A stretch of 46,167 nucleotides of DNA, from NCBI GenBank assembly GCA_028718905.1, contig JAQUKV010000012.1:1-46167 (forward strand). Direction: 5' to 3'. The DNA is from Candidatus Peribacteraceae bacterium. Lineage in GTDB: Bacteria; Patescibacteriota; Gracilibacteria; Peribacterales; Peribacteraceae. A program made the position numbers and the translations under genes. Numbering within the stretch: the stretch's first letter is position 1; each line of letters starts with the position of its first letter. Of the stretch, positions 8,194-14,892 are shown in pieces. Under the pieces are notes generated by a model. It saw only the letters and a list, made by a program, of their open reading frames with translations, was not told the origin of the DNA and searched no databases.

Positions 8194-8682
8194 TCAGCGG
8201 GAGGGTTCGTGCATTTTTTGATTGGCTGCCCGAGCCGTCTCCGTTTGGAGTTTCGTTACGGGGTTTTGCCCGTTTTCGGCGGGGTTTTCGTCCTTTGGCT
8301 CATGCGGGAGCATTCCCTCCAGTCCCTGTGCCCACGGAAAACATGCCGGAATGTAATGACCAAAGACGGGTTCCAGCCAATCTCCGTTCGGCAGTCGATA
8401 TAAGATGAGGCCGCTTTCGAACGACATATCGTCCGTTGCGGTTGCAATGATTTCTTTCACGCCCTTCCATGCCGGATATCGCTGCCTGAAGAGTTCCTCT
8501 GTCGTGAGTTTGTCGACGGCGCGGGCCCCCGTCATGTTGAGGACTTTCAGTGTGGCGGCGGCGATTTGCTGTTTTTCCATTTCGCTGATCTCTCCCTTTC
8601 CGAGGTACATCGTTCGGCGTGCGAGTGCGCCGGCCATCGTGTCCTGGTAGAGCTGTTCGGTGGTGTCTTCCGGGCGTTCCAT
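8194..8682 (-). CDS. Conserved-looking hypothetical protein, 162 aa
   Basis: No family recognised. A soluble, acidic protein with a helical first half (LYQDTMAGALARRTMYLGKGEISEMEKQ) and a second half holding SGLILYRLPNGDWLEPVFG. No signal peptide or membrane segment. It sits between ugd and the epimerase gene on the same strand, so it may be co-expressed with them. The start at 8682 (MERPED) is preferred over 8721 because a promoter TTGCGG (8716-8721), 16 bp, TACACT (8694-8699) would overlap the longer N-terminus; the leader is then about 4 nt. Confidence 0.6.
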   Translation of the reverse strand: MERPEDTTEQLYQDTMAGALARRTMYLGKGEISEMEKQQIAAATLKVLNMTGARAVDKLTTEELFRQRYPAWKGVKEIIATATDDMSFESGLILYRLPNGDWLEPVFGHYIPACFPWAQGLEGMLPHEPKDENPAENGQNPVTKLQTETARAANQKMHEPSR

Positions 8683-8693
8683 AGAGAAAAAGC

Positions 8694-8721
8694 AGTGTAC
8701 GTTCGGATTTTGCGTCCGCAA
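8694..8721 (-). promoter_or_regulatory. Sigma70-type promoter for the hypothetical gene at 8682
   Basis: Minus strand: -35 TTGCGG (8716-8721), 16-bp spacer, -10 TACACT (8694-8699), then 11 nt to the ATG. The same -35 variant, TTGCGG, precedes the PBP gene at 31351. Confidence 0.5.
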
Positions 8722-8745
8722 AGCACTTTCTCCGTGTCCTTCATC

Positions 8746-10056
8746 TCATTTCACTCCGATGCCCTGATAGGTGAAACCCGCTTCGCGGATTTCGTCGGAA
8801 TCGTAGACATTGCGGCCGTCGAAGAGGGCACGGCCGCGCATCGCGGCTTTCAGTTCCTTCAGGTCGACTCCGCGGAAGACATCCCACTCGGTGAGCAGGA
8901 TCACCGCATCGGCATCTTTGGCCGCCTCCAGGGGGGAACTCACATACACCACCTCCTTGGGCAGCACCTTCGCGGCGTTCTCCATCGCAACGGGGTCAAA
9001 CGCGCGGACGATGTGATTCATCTTGAGCAGCATCGGGATCAGATCGAGGCTCGGCGCCTCGCGCATGTCGTCGGTGTTCGGCTTGAACGAAAGCCCCCAG
9101 ATGCCGATGGACGCATTCTCCGGAATCGCGTTGAGCAATTTCTGGAAGAAGCGCTCGCGTTGGTGTGTGTTCACGTCCTGCGTCGCCTGGATGATGGGCA
9201 GCGGCAGGTCGAGCTTGCGGCCGATGGCGAGGAGGGCCTTGACATCTTTGGGGAAACAACTGCCTCCGTAGCCGATTCCGGCGTGAAGAAAGCGCGGACC
9301 GATGCGCTCATCCAGGCCGATCCCCTTGGCGATATCGCGGATATTCCCTCCGCCCGCTTCGCACAGCTCCGAGAGCATGTTGATGAAGCTGATCTTTGTC
9401 GCGAGGAATGCATTCGACGCGTACTTCACGATTTCGGCGCTCTCGCGGCTCATGAACACGAGCGGGCGCTCGGTGCGCACGAGCGGTTGGTAGAGTTCCT
9501 CCATCAGCTCGCGCGCCTTCTCGTCGCCGTTGATTCCCACAATGATGCGGTCGGGGCGAAGCGTGTCACCCACGGCGGATCCTTCGCGCAAAAATTCGGG
9601 ATTGGAAATGACCGGGAGGTGGAATTTTTTCTTCCGTTTGGCAACGATGGAGGCAATGCGCTTCTCGCACTCGTGGCCCGTGCCCACGGGGACCGTGGAT
9701 TTATTCACAAAGATCAGGTCGTGATCGATCAATTCCGCCACGGCGTCGCAGACGCTGAAGACAGCGCGCAGGTCGGCAGTGTGGTCCTCGTTGGGAGGGG
9801 TCGCCACGGCGCAGAAGAGCACCTGGCACTGCGGCAGAGCCTCGGCGAGTTGTGTCGTGAATGACAGGCGGCCGCTCTCAAGATTACGCACCAGTAGCTC
9901 CTCCAACCCCGGCTCGTAGATGGGACTCTGCCCTGCCTTCAGTTTCTTCACCTTGGCTTCGTCGATATCCACGCCAATCACTTCGTGCCCCAGCTCCGCA
10001 AAGCAGGCTGCAGAAACGAGGCCGACGTAGCCGGTACCGACGATGGTTATTTTCAT
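8746..10056 (-). CDS. ugd: UDP-glucose 6-dehydrogenase
   Basis: A 436-residue UDP-glucose dehydrogenase producing UDP-glucuronate from UDP-glucose with two NAD. Seen: N-terminal GTGYVGLVSAACFAELGHEV Rossmann motif (7-26), STVPVGTG (120-127), NPEFLREGSA (152-161), catalytic Cys267 in GGSCFPKD (264-271), and the C-terminal GLSFKPNTDDMREAPS motif. Length is normal. It provides the substrate for the epimerase at 7219-8166. Strong leaderless promoter: CTGACA, 17 bp, TACACT, 6 nt, ATG. Confidence 0.95.
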   Translation of the reverse strand: MKITIVGTGYVGLVSAACFAELGHEVIGVDIDEAKVKKLKAGQSPIYEPGLEELLVRNLESGRLSFTTQLAEALPQCQVLFCAVATPPNEDHTADLRAVFSVCDAVAELIDHDLIFVNKSTVPVGTGHECEKRIASIVAKRKKKFHLPVISNPEFLREGSAVGDTLRPDRIIVGINGDEKARELMEELYQPLVRTERPLVFMSRESAEIVKYASNAFLATKISFINMLSELCEAGGGNIRDIAKGIGLDERIGPRFLHAGIGYGGSCFPKDVKALLAIGRKLDLPLPIIQATQDVNTHQRERFFQKLLNAIPENASIGIWGLSFKPNTDDMREAPSLDLIPMLLKMNHIVRAFDPVAMENAAKVLPKEVVYVSSPLEAAKDADAVILLTEWDVFRGVDLKELKAAMRGRALFDGRNVYDSDEIREAGFTYQGIGVK

Positions 10057-10062
10057 GCTGTG

Positions 10063-10091
10063 AGTGTAGCGAGGTGGATTGGAGATGTCAG
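10063..10091 (-). promoter_or_regulatory. Leaderless promoter of ugd
   Basis: Minus strand: -35 CTGACA (10086-10091), 17-bp spacer, -10 TACACT (10063-10068), then 6 nt to the ATG at 10056. The A of ATG falls at the expected transcription start. Confidence 0.7.
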
Positions 10092-10102
10092 CGTTTTTCG
10101 GA

Positions 10103-10190
10103 GGGATTAGGGATTGGTGTATTAGGGATTGTGGCCAATAGAAAATAGCTATCGTCCTAATATACTAATCCCCAATTCCAAATCCCTTCC
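10103..10190. repeat. GGGATTR-type array with inverted arm between divergent genes
   Basis: GGGATTAGGGATTGG then GTATTAGGGATTG on one side, and CCTAATATACTAATCCCC plus CCAATTCCAAATCCC on the other, separated by about 20 nt. Same family and layout as 7131-7225. It sits between the divergent ugd and PfkB genes, so it is not only a terminator element. Confidence 0.7.
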
Positions 10191-10224
10191 TCATCACACG
10201 TTCAGCAGGCACACTATCAATACC

Positions 10225-11178
10225 ATGAAGAAAATCCTCATCACCGGCTCCATCGCCTATGACATCCTGCTCGGCTACGAGGGGTCCTTCGCCGATGCCA
10301 TCAATCCTGCGTCACTCCAGAACCTTTCGCTTTCCTTTTTCTCCCCCCGGTATACCCGCCACCACGGAGGCACCGCTGCGAACATTGCGTGGAATTTGCG
10401 GCTGCTCGGCGGTGATCCGCTGGTCGTGGGAACGGTGGGTTCCGACGGAGGGGCGTACAAGGCATTGCTTCAGGAGCGGGGGATCGATGTGACATATATT
10501 GAGGAGCAGAAAGAACACGTCACGGCCACGGCGATCATCGGGACGGACCGGGATGAGCGCCAGATCGCCTTCTTCCATCCCGGCGCGGATGCGCATGGCA
10601 CATGGCCGGATCTCTCCGACGAGCGGGATGATCTGCAGTATGCCATCGTGAGCGCTCGCGACACGCGGCAGATGACGGCGGGCATGCAGTGGTGCGCGCA
10701 GCAGAAAATGCCGGTTTTCTTCGATCCCGGGCAGCAGATCATCGCCTTCAGCGCCGATGAACTGAAGCGTCTCACGCAGATGAGTTCCGGTGTGATCGTG
10801 AATGATTATGAATGGGGGTTGCTCCATGCAGCCGTGAAGACAGCCGAGAAAACTATTTCCGCACTCACGCCGCTGGCCATCGTCACGCACGGCGAAAAAG
10901 GAGTATCGATTATTTCTGCAGATGGAACATTCACCCTTCCTGCCTGCAAGCCCGACCAGGTTGTTGATCCCACCGGTGCGGGCGACGCATTCCGCGGCGG
11001 GTTGCTCTACGGACTGTCGCGAGGCTGGGATCACATCGCCGCCTGTCGGCTTGGTGCGGCCATGGGGTCCAAAGTGATCGAGCAGGAAGGAACACTGATG
11101 GATTCCATTGATGTTGAAGAGATCTGGGCGCGGGCGGAGCGGGCGTATGGACAGACTTTGCCCGATAGCGAGGGATAA
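10225..11178 (+). CDS. PfkB-family carbohydrate/nucleoside kinase, possible adenosine kinase
   Basis: A 317-residue ribokinase-fold kinase. Seen: GSIAYDILL at the N-terminus (8-16), HHGGTAANIAWNLRLLGG (46-63, PfkB signature 1) and VDPTGAGDAFRGG (247-259, signature 2) with catalytic Asp254. The N-terminal pattern resembles adenosine-type nucleoside kinases more than fructokinases. It lies 1.2 kb upstream of adenosylhomocysteinase on the same strand; phosphorylating the released adenosine would pull that reaction forward. That role is inference. The start at 10225 fits the family; the longer ORF upstream runs into a repeat. Confidence 0.85.
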   Translation: MKKILITGSIAYDILLGYEGSFADAINPASLQNLSLSFFSPRYTRHHGGTAANIAWNLRLLGGDPLVVGTVGSDGGAYKALLQERGIDVTYIEEQKEHVTATAIIGTDRDERQIAFFHPGADAHGTWPDLSDERDDLQYAIVSARDTRQMTAGMQWCAQQKMPVFFDPGQQIIAFSADELKRLTQMSSGVIVNDYEWGLLHAAVKTAEKTISALTPLAIVTHGEKGVSIISADGTFTLPACKPDQVVDPTGAGDAFRGGLLYGLSRGWDHIAACRLGAAMGSKVIEQEGTLMDSIDVEEIWARAERAYGQTLPDSEG

Positions 11179-11208
11179 TCGGGTTGGGGTGTTATGCGTT
11201 TGTGTTTC

Positions 11209-11363
11209 TGCCTCACCCCCCTATCCCCCCTCCGTCCCTGCCGCGATTCCTGCACGGAGAGGGGGCACACGCTGTCCATGAAAAAGGCTGCAACACAGAA
11301 AAGAGTGCGCCCCCTCTCCCGTTGGCGTTGGGTGGTGGGGAGAGGGGGTTGGGGGGTGAGGCA
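11209..11363. repeat. Cloverleaf-type inverted repeat, family I copy 1
   Basis: Outer arms TGCCTCACCCCCC (11209-11221) and GGGGGGTGAGGCA (11351-11363) are perfectly complementary. Inside are two further hairpins built from CCCCTC and GAGGGG blocks (about 11226-11265 and 11309-11348). A second copy with the same design and the internal GTTGGCGTTGG is at 22388-22522. A mobile or structural repeat; no coding capacity seen. Confidence 0.85.
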
Positions 11364-11419
11364 ATTTTATGGCTTTGGGACTGTAACAAACAGGTCACCA
11401 CTCCGTTTGTATAGGTGTC

Positions 11420-11497
11420 ATGCTCAGTATCGCAATGCTCTCGGCCGTCCTCTATATCGTCATCGTCCGTAAGTCGATGCGGAGGTCTGTGAGCTGA
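11420..11497 (+). CDS. Possible 25-aa single-span membrane peptide
   Basis: ATG at 11420 opens a 25-codon ORF: a hydrophobic stretch (LSIAMLSAVLYIVIVR) followed by the basic tail KSMRRSVS. A strong intrinsic terminator follows 25 nt after the stop, and a -10-like TATAGG lies 4 nt upstream of the ATG. This isolated promoter-ORF-terminator unit suggests a short transcribed gene. It could be a membrane micropeptide, a leader peptide or chance; no family recognised. Confidence 0.4.
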   Translation: MLSIAMLSAVLYIVIVRKSMRRSVS

Positions 11498-11520
11498 TGT
11501 GATTTTTCCTTCGAAGCTCT

Positions 11521-11549
11521 CCGCCTCCCCGAGCCGGAGGCGTTTTTTT
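11521..11549 (+). terminator. Rho-independent terminator
   Basis: Stem CGCCTCC (11522-11528) pairs with GGAGGCG (11536-11542), a 7-nt loop, then seven T (11543-11549). One of the few textbook intrinsic terminators in the window. Confidence 0.85.
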
Positions 11550-11609
11550 GTTCTTTCACATTTCTCCCCTTCTAAAAGGGCGGTCTGTAGACATCGCACG
11601 TCTTCAGCC

Positions 11610-11940
11610 CCCCTGTTGGAACGACTTCAATTCCTGAAAGGAGGCCAGCGTGAACCCATTTACCTGCTCGCTCGACAAATGCCCGCGCAACCCGCGTGAC
11701 TATCCGCCATTACCGATGCCGGAGCGCTTCCGGCTGTGGTGCAAGCGGATTGAGCGCAACACGCGTCGCTTCAAAAAGCGGCCGCACCATCTCTTCCTTC
11801 GTCAGTGTTTTGTGGGTTTCTTCCAGCTCCCGGACAACTGCGTATTCATCGACTCACTGGGACGGCTTCTCCACGCATCGCGGAGCGAGCCTCTCGCACA
11901 GATCGATGTCGCTTAGTCTTTTGTGTCGTTCCAACAGGGG
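11610..11940. repeat. 16-bp perfect long-range inverted repeat enclosing a small gene
   Basis: CCCCTGTTGGAACGAC at 11610-11625 and its exact reverse complement GTCGTTCCAACAGGGG at 11925-11940 enclose the 88-aa ORF. In RNA the two arms would pair, bringing the 3' end next to the ribosome-binding site, which begins 12 nt after the 5' arm. Confidence 0.8.
11650..11916 (+). CDS. Small basic Cys-containing protein, 88 aa, SD-led
   Basis: No family recognised. GTG start 5 nt after a near-perfect Shine-Dalgarno AAAGGAGG (11637-11644), which is rare in this window and decides the start. The product is basic in the middle (KRIERNTRRFKKRPHH) and has cysteines near positions 6, 11, 31, 53 and 64, so metal or nucleic-acid binding is possible. 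The gene lies inside a 16-bp long-range inverted repeat, and a strong hairpin (11948-11975) follows. It shares the SD-led, hairpin-flanked style with the small ORFs at 14057, 14418 and 14893. The function is unknown. Confidence 0.6.
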   Translation: MNPFTCSLDKCPRNPRDYPPLPMPERFRLWCKRIERNTRRFKKRPHHLFLRQCFVGFFQLPDNCVFIDSLGRLLHASRSEPLAQIDVA

Positions 11941-11947
11941 ATTTTCT

Positions 11948-11980
11948 GGGGCTGCATACGACGGTGTGCAGCCCCTATTT
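11948..11980 (+). terminator. Strong hairpin, probable terminator between convergent genes
   Basis: GGGGCTGCA (11948-11956) pairs with TGCAGCCCC (11967-11975). TAC/GTG inside can extend the stem around a GACG loop. It is followed by TATTTC. It separates the 88-aa ORF from the convergent 92-aa gene. Confidence 0.65.
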
Positions 11981-11983
11981 CAA

Positions 11984-12262
11984 CTATCGGTCCGTTCCAT
12001 CCTGCTGCCGTTGACCTTTGATGAGGCCCGCAAATTGATGGGTTAAGTCCTCAAAGGACGAAGCACCGATCACGTGTACATTCGAAGGGAGAGTCCCGCC
12101 ACACAACTGGCGCATTTGTTCCGTCACGTCTTCTACCGAACCGGGGACTGCATCGAGAAAACGCGGGTCATCCAGATCTGCGTCCAGAAGATCCTGCTGT
12201 AGAGCATGCAGCTCCTCGAAGGTTTCGCGATGTGCGGGCTCGTCGAATCGGATGTGTTCCAT
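11984..12262 (-). CDS. Hypothetical acidic protein, 92 aa
   Basis: No family recognised. A soluble acidic protein (HALQQDLLDADLDDPRFLDA; SVEDVTEQMRQL) with no signal peptide or membrane segment. The start MEHIRF at 12262 is chosen because it lies 6 nt after a -10 TAGATT with a -35 TTGACT, one of the best promoters in the window; the two extra residues from an upstream GTG (12268) would fall within the spacer. The gene is divergent from ahcY. It uses the leaderless style of the main genome, unlike the SD-led neighbour at 11650. Confidence 0.65.
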   Translation of the reverse strand: MEHIRFDEPAHRETFEELHALQQDLLDADLDDPRFLDAVPGSVEDVTEQMRQLCGGTLPSNVHVIGASSFEDLTHQFAGLIKGQRQQDGTDR

Positions 12263-12268
12263 GCGCAC

Positions 12269-12296
12269 AATCTAAACATAACGTCCCATGAGTCAA
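12269..12296 (-). promoter_or_regulatory. Leaderless promoter of the 92-aa gene
   Basis: Minus strand: -35 TTGACT (12291-12296), 16-bp spacer, -10 TAGATT (12269-12274), then 6 nt to the ATG at 12262. Confidence 0.7.
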
Positions 12297-12367
12297 TGCT
12301 ATTGGCTCGCTTCCCAAAGCCTGCTTCCTGCCTTCTCTTACAGCTCTTTGGCTGATATTCTCTGACC

Positions 12368-13618
12368 ATGTCCCACGTCAAAGATCCCTCCCTCGCGGCC
12401 CAAGGTCGCATGAACCTTGAGATTGCCGAGCGCAATATGGGCGCACTTCTCACGGTGCGTGAACGCTTCAAGAAATCGCAGCCGTTCAAAGGGCTCACGA
12501 TCGGCATGGCGCTGCATGTCACCAAAGAGACCGGCGTGCTGGTGCGCACGTTCGTGGCCGGCGGCGCCAAAGTAGCCATCACCGGATGCAATCCTTTAAG
12601 TACGCAGGATGACGTGGCGGCCGCGCTGGCGGAGGAGGGCGTGCTGGTGTGGGCTTACAAGGGCGAGAGCAACGAAGACTACTACAAGTTTCTTCATGCG
12701 GTGCTCGAGGCCGAGCCGGATCTCACCATCGATGACGGATGTGATTTGATTTCTCTCATTCACAAGGAGTATCCGCATCTGCTCGAGAAGATCATCGGCG
12801 GCTGCGAGGAAACGACGACCGGCGTCAATCGTCTGCGCGCCATGACGAAAGACAAAGCCCTGAAGATGCCGGTGATCGCAGTGAACGATAACAAGACCAA
12901 GCACCTCTTCGATAACTACTACGGCACCGGGCAATCCACATTGGATGGTATTCTGCGTTCGACAAACCTGCTCTTTGCCGGCAAGACGGTGGTCGTGGTC
13001 GGCTACGGCAGCTGCGGCAAAGGGGTGGCCCTGCGCGCACGTGCACTCGGCTCGAATGTGATCGTCACCGAGGTGGCCACCGTTCCTGCGCTGCAGGCGG
13101 CTATGGACGGATTCCGGGTGCTGCCGATGGCCGATGCCGCTTCTCTGGGCGATCTCTTTGTGACTGTCACGGGCGATATTCACGTCATCCGTATGGAGCA
13201 TATCGAGCGCATGAAAGACGGTGCGGTGCTGGCGAACTCCGGGCACTTCGATCACGAGATCGACGTCGCCGCTCTCGAAAAGGCGGCCAAGCGCAAGCGA
13301 CGTGTCCGCCACTATTTGGATGAGTACCTGCTCAAATCCGGCAGGGTTGTCTTCGTTGCGGGTGAGGGGCGGCTGGTAAATCTGGCTTCGGCCGAGGGGC
13401 ACCCGAGCGAAGTGATGAGTTTAAGTTTCTGCGGGCAGTCATTGGCCTGCGAGTACCTGGTGAAAAACCGCGGCAAGCTTCCGAATGAAGTGATCACGTT
13501 GCCGGACGCAATCGATCAGGAGATCGCGGCACTCCAGCTTACCGCGATGGGGCTTGAGATAGATACCCTTACTCCGGAGCAGGTGAAGTATCTGGCAAGC
13601 TGGGAGGAGGGGACGTAG
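12368..13618 (+). CDS. ahcY: Adenosylhomocysteinase
   Basis: A 416-residue S-adenosyl-L-homocysteine hydrolase, splitting SAH into adenosine and homocysteine using tightly bound NAD. Seen: substrate-site IDDGCDL (121-127), NDNKTKHLFDNYYGTGQS (173-190) holding Lys178 and Asp182, the NAD motif VVVVGYGSCGKGVALRARALG (208-228), and EGHPSEVMSLSF near residue 348. Length matches the compact family form. It removes the by-product of methyltransferases; the PfkB kinase at 10225 may recycle its adenosine. Promoter: extended -10 TGATATTCT (TATTCT 12356-12361), then 6 nt to the ATG; no Shine-Dalgarno. Confidence 0.95.
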   Translation: MSHVKDPSLAAQGRMNLEIAERNMGALLTVRERFKKSQPFKGLTIGMALHVTKETGVLVRTFVAGGAKVAITGCNPLSTQDDVAAALAEEGVLVWAYKGESNEDYYKFLHAVLEAEPDLTIDDGCDLISLIHKEYPHLLEKIIGGCEETTTGVNRLRAMTKDKALKMPVIAVNDNKTKHLFDNYYGTGQSTLDGILRSTNLLFAGKTVVVVGYGSCGKGVALRARALGSNVIVTEVATVPALQAAMDGFRVLPMADAASLGDLFVTVTGDIHVIRMEHIERMKDGAVLANSGHFDHEIDVAALEKAAKRKRRVRHYLDEYLLKSGRVVFVAGEGRLVNLASAEGHPSEVMSLSFCGQSLACEYLVKNRGKLPNEVITLPDAIDQEIAALQLTAMGLEIDTLTPEQVKYLASWEEGT

Positions 13619-13620
13619 TT

Positions 13621-13735
13621 CATGAGAGACAAACCTACGGTTTTTCTCTCATGGGCTCTCTTTTCCCTTCAGTGGTATCGCTCCAGTGGTGGGCCCCGGC
13701 GAAGTCACCCACCACTTCGCGATGATTGTTTTTTG
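13621..13735. repeat. Dispersed hairpin element, family II copy 1
   Basis: Begins 3 nt after the ahcY stop. Outer stem CATGAGAGA (13621-13629) with TCTCTCATG (13645-13653); inner stem AAACC (13631-13635) with GGTTT (13639-13643). Downstream, TTTTCCCTTC...GCTCCAGTGG and the hairpin AGTGGTGGG/CCCACCACT follow. The same layout recurs at 44733-44870 with a different outer stem (TGGAAGG/CCTTCCA) but the same inner AAACC...GGTTT. It probably serves as the ahcY 3' hairpin. Confidence 0.7.
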
Positions 13736-14056
13736 TATGTTGTTTTGTTACAAACCGGTTTTGTATCTATGCGTTTTTTCTTTACTGAGCCACAGAAGGT
13801 TTGTTCCGGCAGCTTATTTAAGGCATTCTTGACAAGCGGGTATGTAATGTTTACATTACTTTGCGTCATGCCACAGCAGTACGTCCTCCGTCCGTTCTCT
13901 ATTCCCTGCCTTCGCAAGGCAGAGAAGTGTGCGTGAGGAGAGTCTCCAGATGAATGAATCGCACCCTTCTCTCTCCAGACAAGGGTTCTTGCATTGCTCT
14001 TTCTCTCCACCGTGATCTCTGACCTGCTCATCACGTAGCAGGAGAAAGGAGTCGAT
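13736..14056 (+). promoter_or_regulatory. Strong promoter and long structured leader of the 44-aa zinc-finger ORF
   Basis: -35 TTGACA (13829-13834), 17 bp, -10 TACATT (13852-13857). The -10 overlaps an inverted repeat GTAATG (13844-13849)/CATTAC (13854-13859) that could be an operator. The predicted RNA has a leader of about 190 nt: hairpin CTGCCTT/AAGGCAG (13906-13922); stem AGAGAAG-T-GTGCG (13921-13933) with CGCAC-C-CTTCTCT (13960-13972) enclosing GGAG/CTCC, which competes with the first hairpin; then CGTGAT (14011-14016)/ATCACG (14030-14035) interlocked with CCTGC (14023-14027)/GCAGG (14038-14042), just before the Shine-Dalgarno. The last two are mutually exclusive or form a pseudoknot. 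No gene seen in 13736-14056. Confidence 0.6.
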
Positions 14057-14191
14057 ATGTCGAAGCACAGTCGTCAGAAGCACGAGAAGTTAAGGTGCTC
14101 GCGCTGCAAGCGTAAGTTGTCTCAGTGCAACTGTCCGGGTGGCCCCGCTGTGACTACCCGAAGGCGCACACGCAGATGCGGTTCCCGCTGA
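14057..14191 (+). CDS. Tiny Cys-rich zinc-finger-like protein, 44 aa
   Basis: ATG 6 nt after the Shine-Dalgarno AAAGGAG (decides the start). The product is very basic, with a compact cysteine cluster RCSRCKRKLSQCNCPGG (C-x2-C-x6-C-x-C at 14, 17, 24, 26) and a tail TTRRRTRRCGSR. This looks like a single zinc-binding module with nucleic-acid-binding tail, but no family is recognised. It has its own strong TTGACA promoter and structured leader; the 9-bp hairpin GAGGGACTG (14216-14224)/CAGTCCCTC (14240-14248) follows. Too small for many gene finders. Function unknown. Confidence 0.55.
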   Translation: MSKHSRQKHEKLRCSRCKRKLSQCNCPGGPAVTTRRRTRRCGSR

Positions 14192-14215
14192 ATTCCTCGG
14201 CTTCGACCCTTTTTC

Positions 14216-14248
14216 GAGGGACTGCCGCCCGCGCGACGACAGTCCCTC
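14216..14248 (+). terminator. 3' hairpin after the 44-aa ORF
   Basis: GAGGGACTG (14216-14224) pairs with CAGTCCCTC (14240-14248) around a 15-nt GC-rich loop. No T-run, so it may be a processing or stability hairpin rather than an intrinsic terminator. The rest of 14249-14350 shows nothing recognisable. Confidence 0.5.
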
Positions 14249-14350
14249 ACCCTCTCAAAAAGCAGATCAGAGATCACGCCCGTTCCTTTGCACCACCGAT
14301 TGCAGTAATGAGAAATCCGCTTCTCCTCTGTCTTTGTCTAAGGATTAATA

Positions 14351-14368
14351 AGATGGTTGGAACCATCT
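14351..14368 (+). promoter_or_regulatory. Perfect hairpin in the leader of the 80-aa ORF
   Basis: AGATGGTT (14351-14358), GG, AACCATCT (14361-14368): an inverted repeat 50 nt before the ATG at 14418. It could be an operator or a leader hairpin. No convincing promoter could be assigned upstream. Confidence 0.5.
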
Positions 14369-14417
14369 GAGACATCGATAATGAAGTTGCGGAATGTTTC
14401 TCCCGGAGGATTTGATC

Positions 14418-14660
14418 ATGGTCATTCTAGGACCGCAAGGCGGATGGCGTGGTGGATGGGGAGCTATTCCCCGCCCAAGGAAGAGTGTCGCGGAAGATGG
14501 CAGGGATGAACCCGATCATTCAGAGCATTGGCTCGATGATCTGGGCGAGTTCGGAAGCCAACTCGCCGTTGGACACGCAACGCCAACGCGGGAATTTCGC
14601 CCCGATTCGCCCGATGCGGACACTGAGGAGGCCTCCGTGGATGAACTTGTCGAGGCTTAG
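14418..14660 (+). CDS. Small acidic hypothetical protein, 80 aa, SD-led
   Basis: No family recognised. The ATG lies 8 nt after the Shine-Dalgarno GGAGG (14405-14409), which selects this frame over an overlapping 73-codon ORF. The N-terminus is Gly/Trp-rich (GPQGGWRGGWGAIPRPRK); the rest is strongly acidic and probably disordered, ending TEEASVDELVEA. No membrane segment or cysteine. Its stop codon TAG is inside the 9-bp hairpin GAGGCTTAG/CTAAGCCTC (14652-14675). It lies between two Cys-rich small ORFs with which it shares SD-led starts and 3' hairpins. Confidence 0.5.
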   Translation: MVILGPQGGWRGGWGAIPRPRKSVAEDGRDEPDHSEHWLDDLGEFGSQLAVGHATPTREFRPDSPDADTEEASVDELVEA

Positions 14661-14737
14661 CCCAGACTAAGCCTCACCACGCACATTCAGTGCGTAACAG
14701 ACCGGAGGCGTGGGTTCCCCACTCGCGCTTCCGGTCA
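14652..14737 (+). terminator. Series of 3' hairpins after the 80-aa ORF
   Basis: GAGGCTTAG (14652-14660) with CTAAGCCTC (14667-14675); then CGCAC/GTGCG around 14680-14694; then an imperfect hairpin from ACCGGAGGCG (14701-14710) to CGCTTCCGGT (about 14726-14735). Probably transcript-end structures. Confidence 0.55.
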
Positions 14738-14777
14738 TCGTTTACATTCAGAAGCAGATTTCTCGTCATTGGTCTTT

Positions 14778-14884
14778 TATATTTTCGATGATCGATGTTC
14801 TGTCTCTTAGACCCTCTTGAAAGAGGGTCCATGCTGCAAGGCATGAACGGATCGAGAGACAGAAATCTGGCAGCGCTTGAGGAG
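14778..14884 (+). promoter_or_regulatory. Three-way-junction leader RNA upstream of the 60-aa zinc-ribbon ORF
   Basis: -10-like TATATT at 14778-14783, so the RNA would start near 14790. P1: TTCTGTCTCT (14798-14807) pairs with AGAGACAGAA (14855-14864), 10 bp. P2: ACCCTCT (14811-14817) with AGAGGGT (14822-14828), loop TGAA. P3: CATGC (14830-14834) with GCATG (14841-14845). The closed three-way junction ends 15 nt before the Shine-Dalgarno GAGGAG (14879-14884). It resembles the size and layout of cis-regulatory RNAs (riboswitch or ribosomal-protein leaders); I do not recognise a known class. Confidence 0.65.
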
Positions 14885-14892
14885 TGATTGAC

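Noticed and set aside
10938..11178. ahcY and the PfkB gene as one operon
   Set aside because: A repeat element, a terminator, the SD-led gene and an opposite-strand gene lie between them, and ahcY has its own promoter.
13622..13936. 104-codon ORF after ahcY
   Set aside because: It begins inside the hairpin element, covers the TTGACA promoter and has no family features or ribosome-binding site; treated as non-coding.
14449..14670. Alternative 73-codon ORF overlapping the 80-aa ORF
   Set aside because: It lacks a ribosome-binding site, while the 14418 frame has GGAGG at 8 nt.
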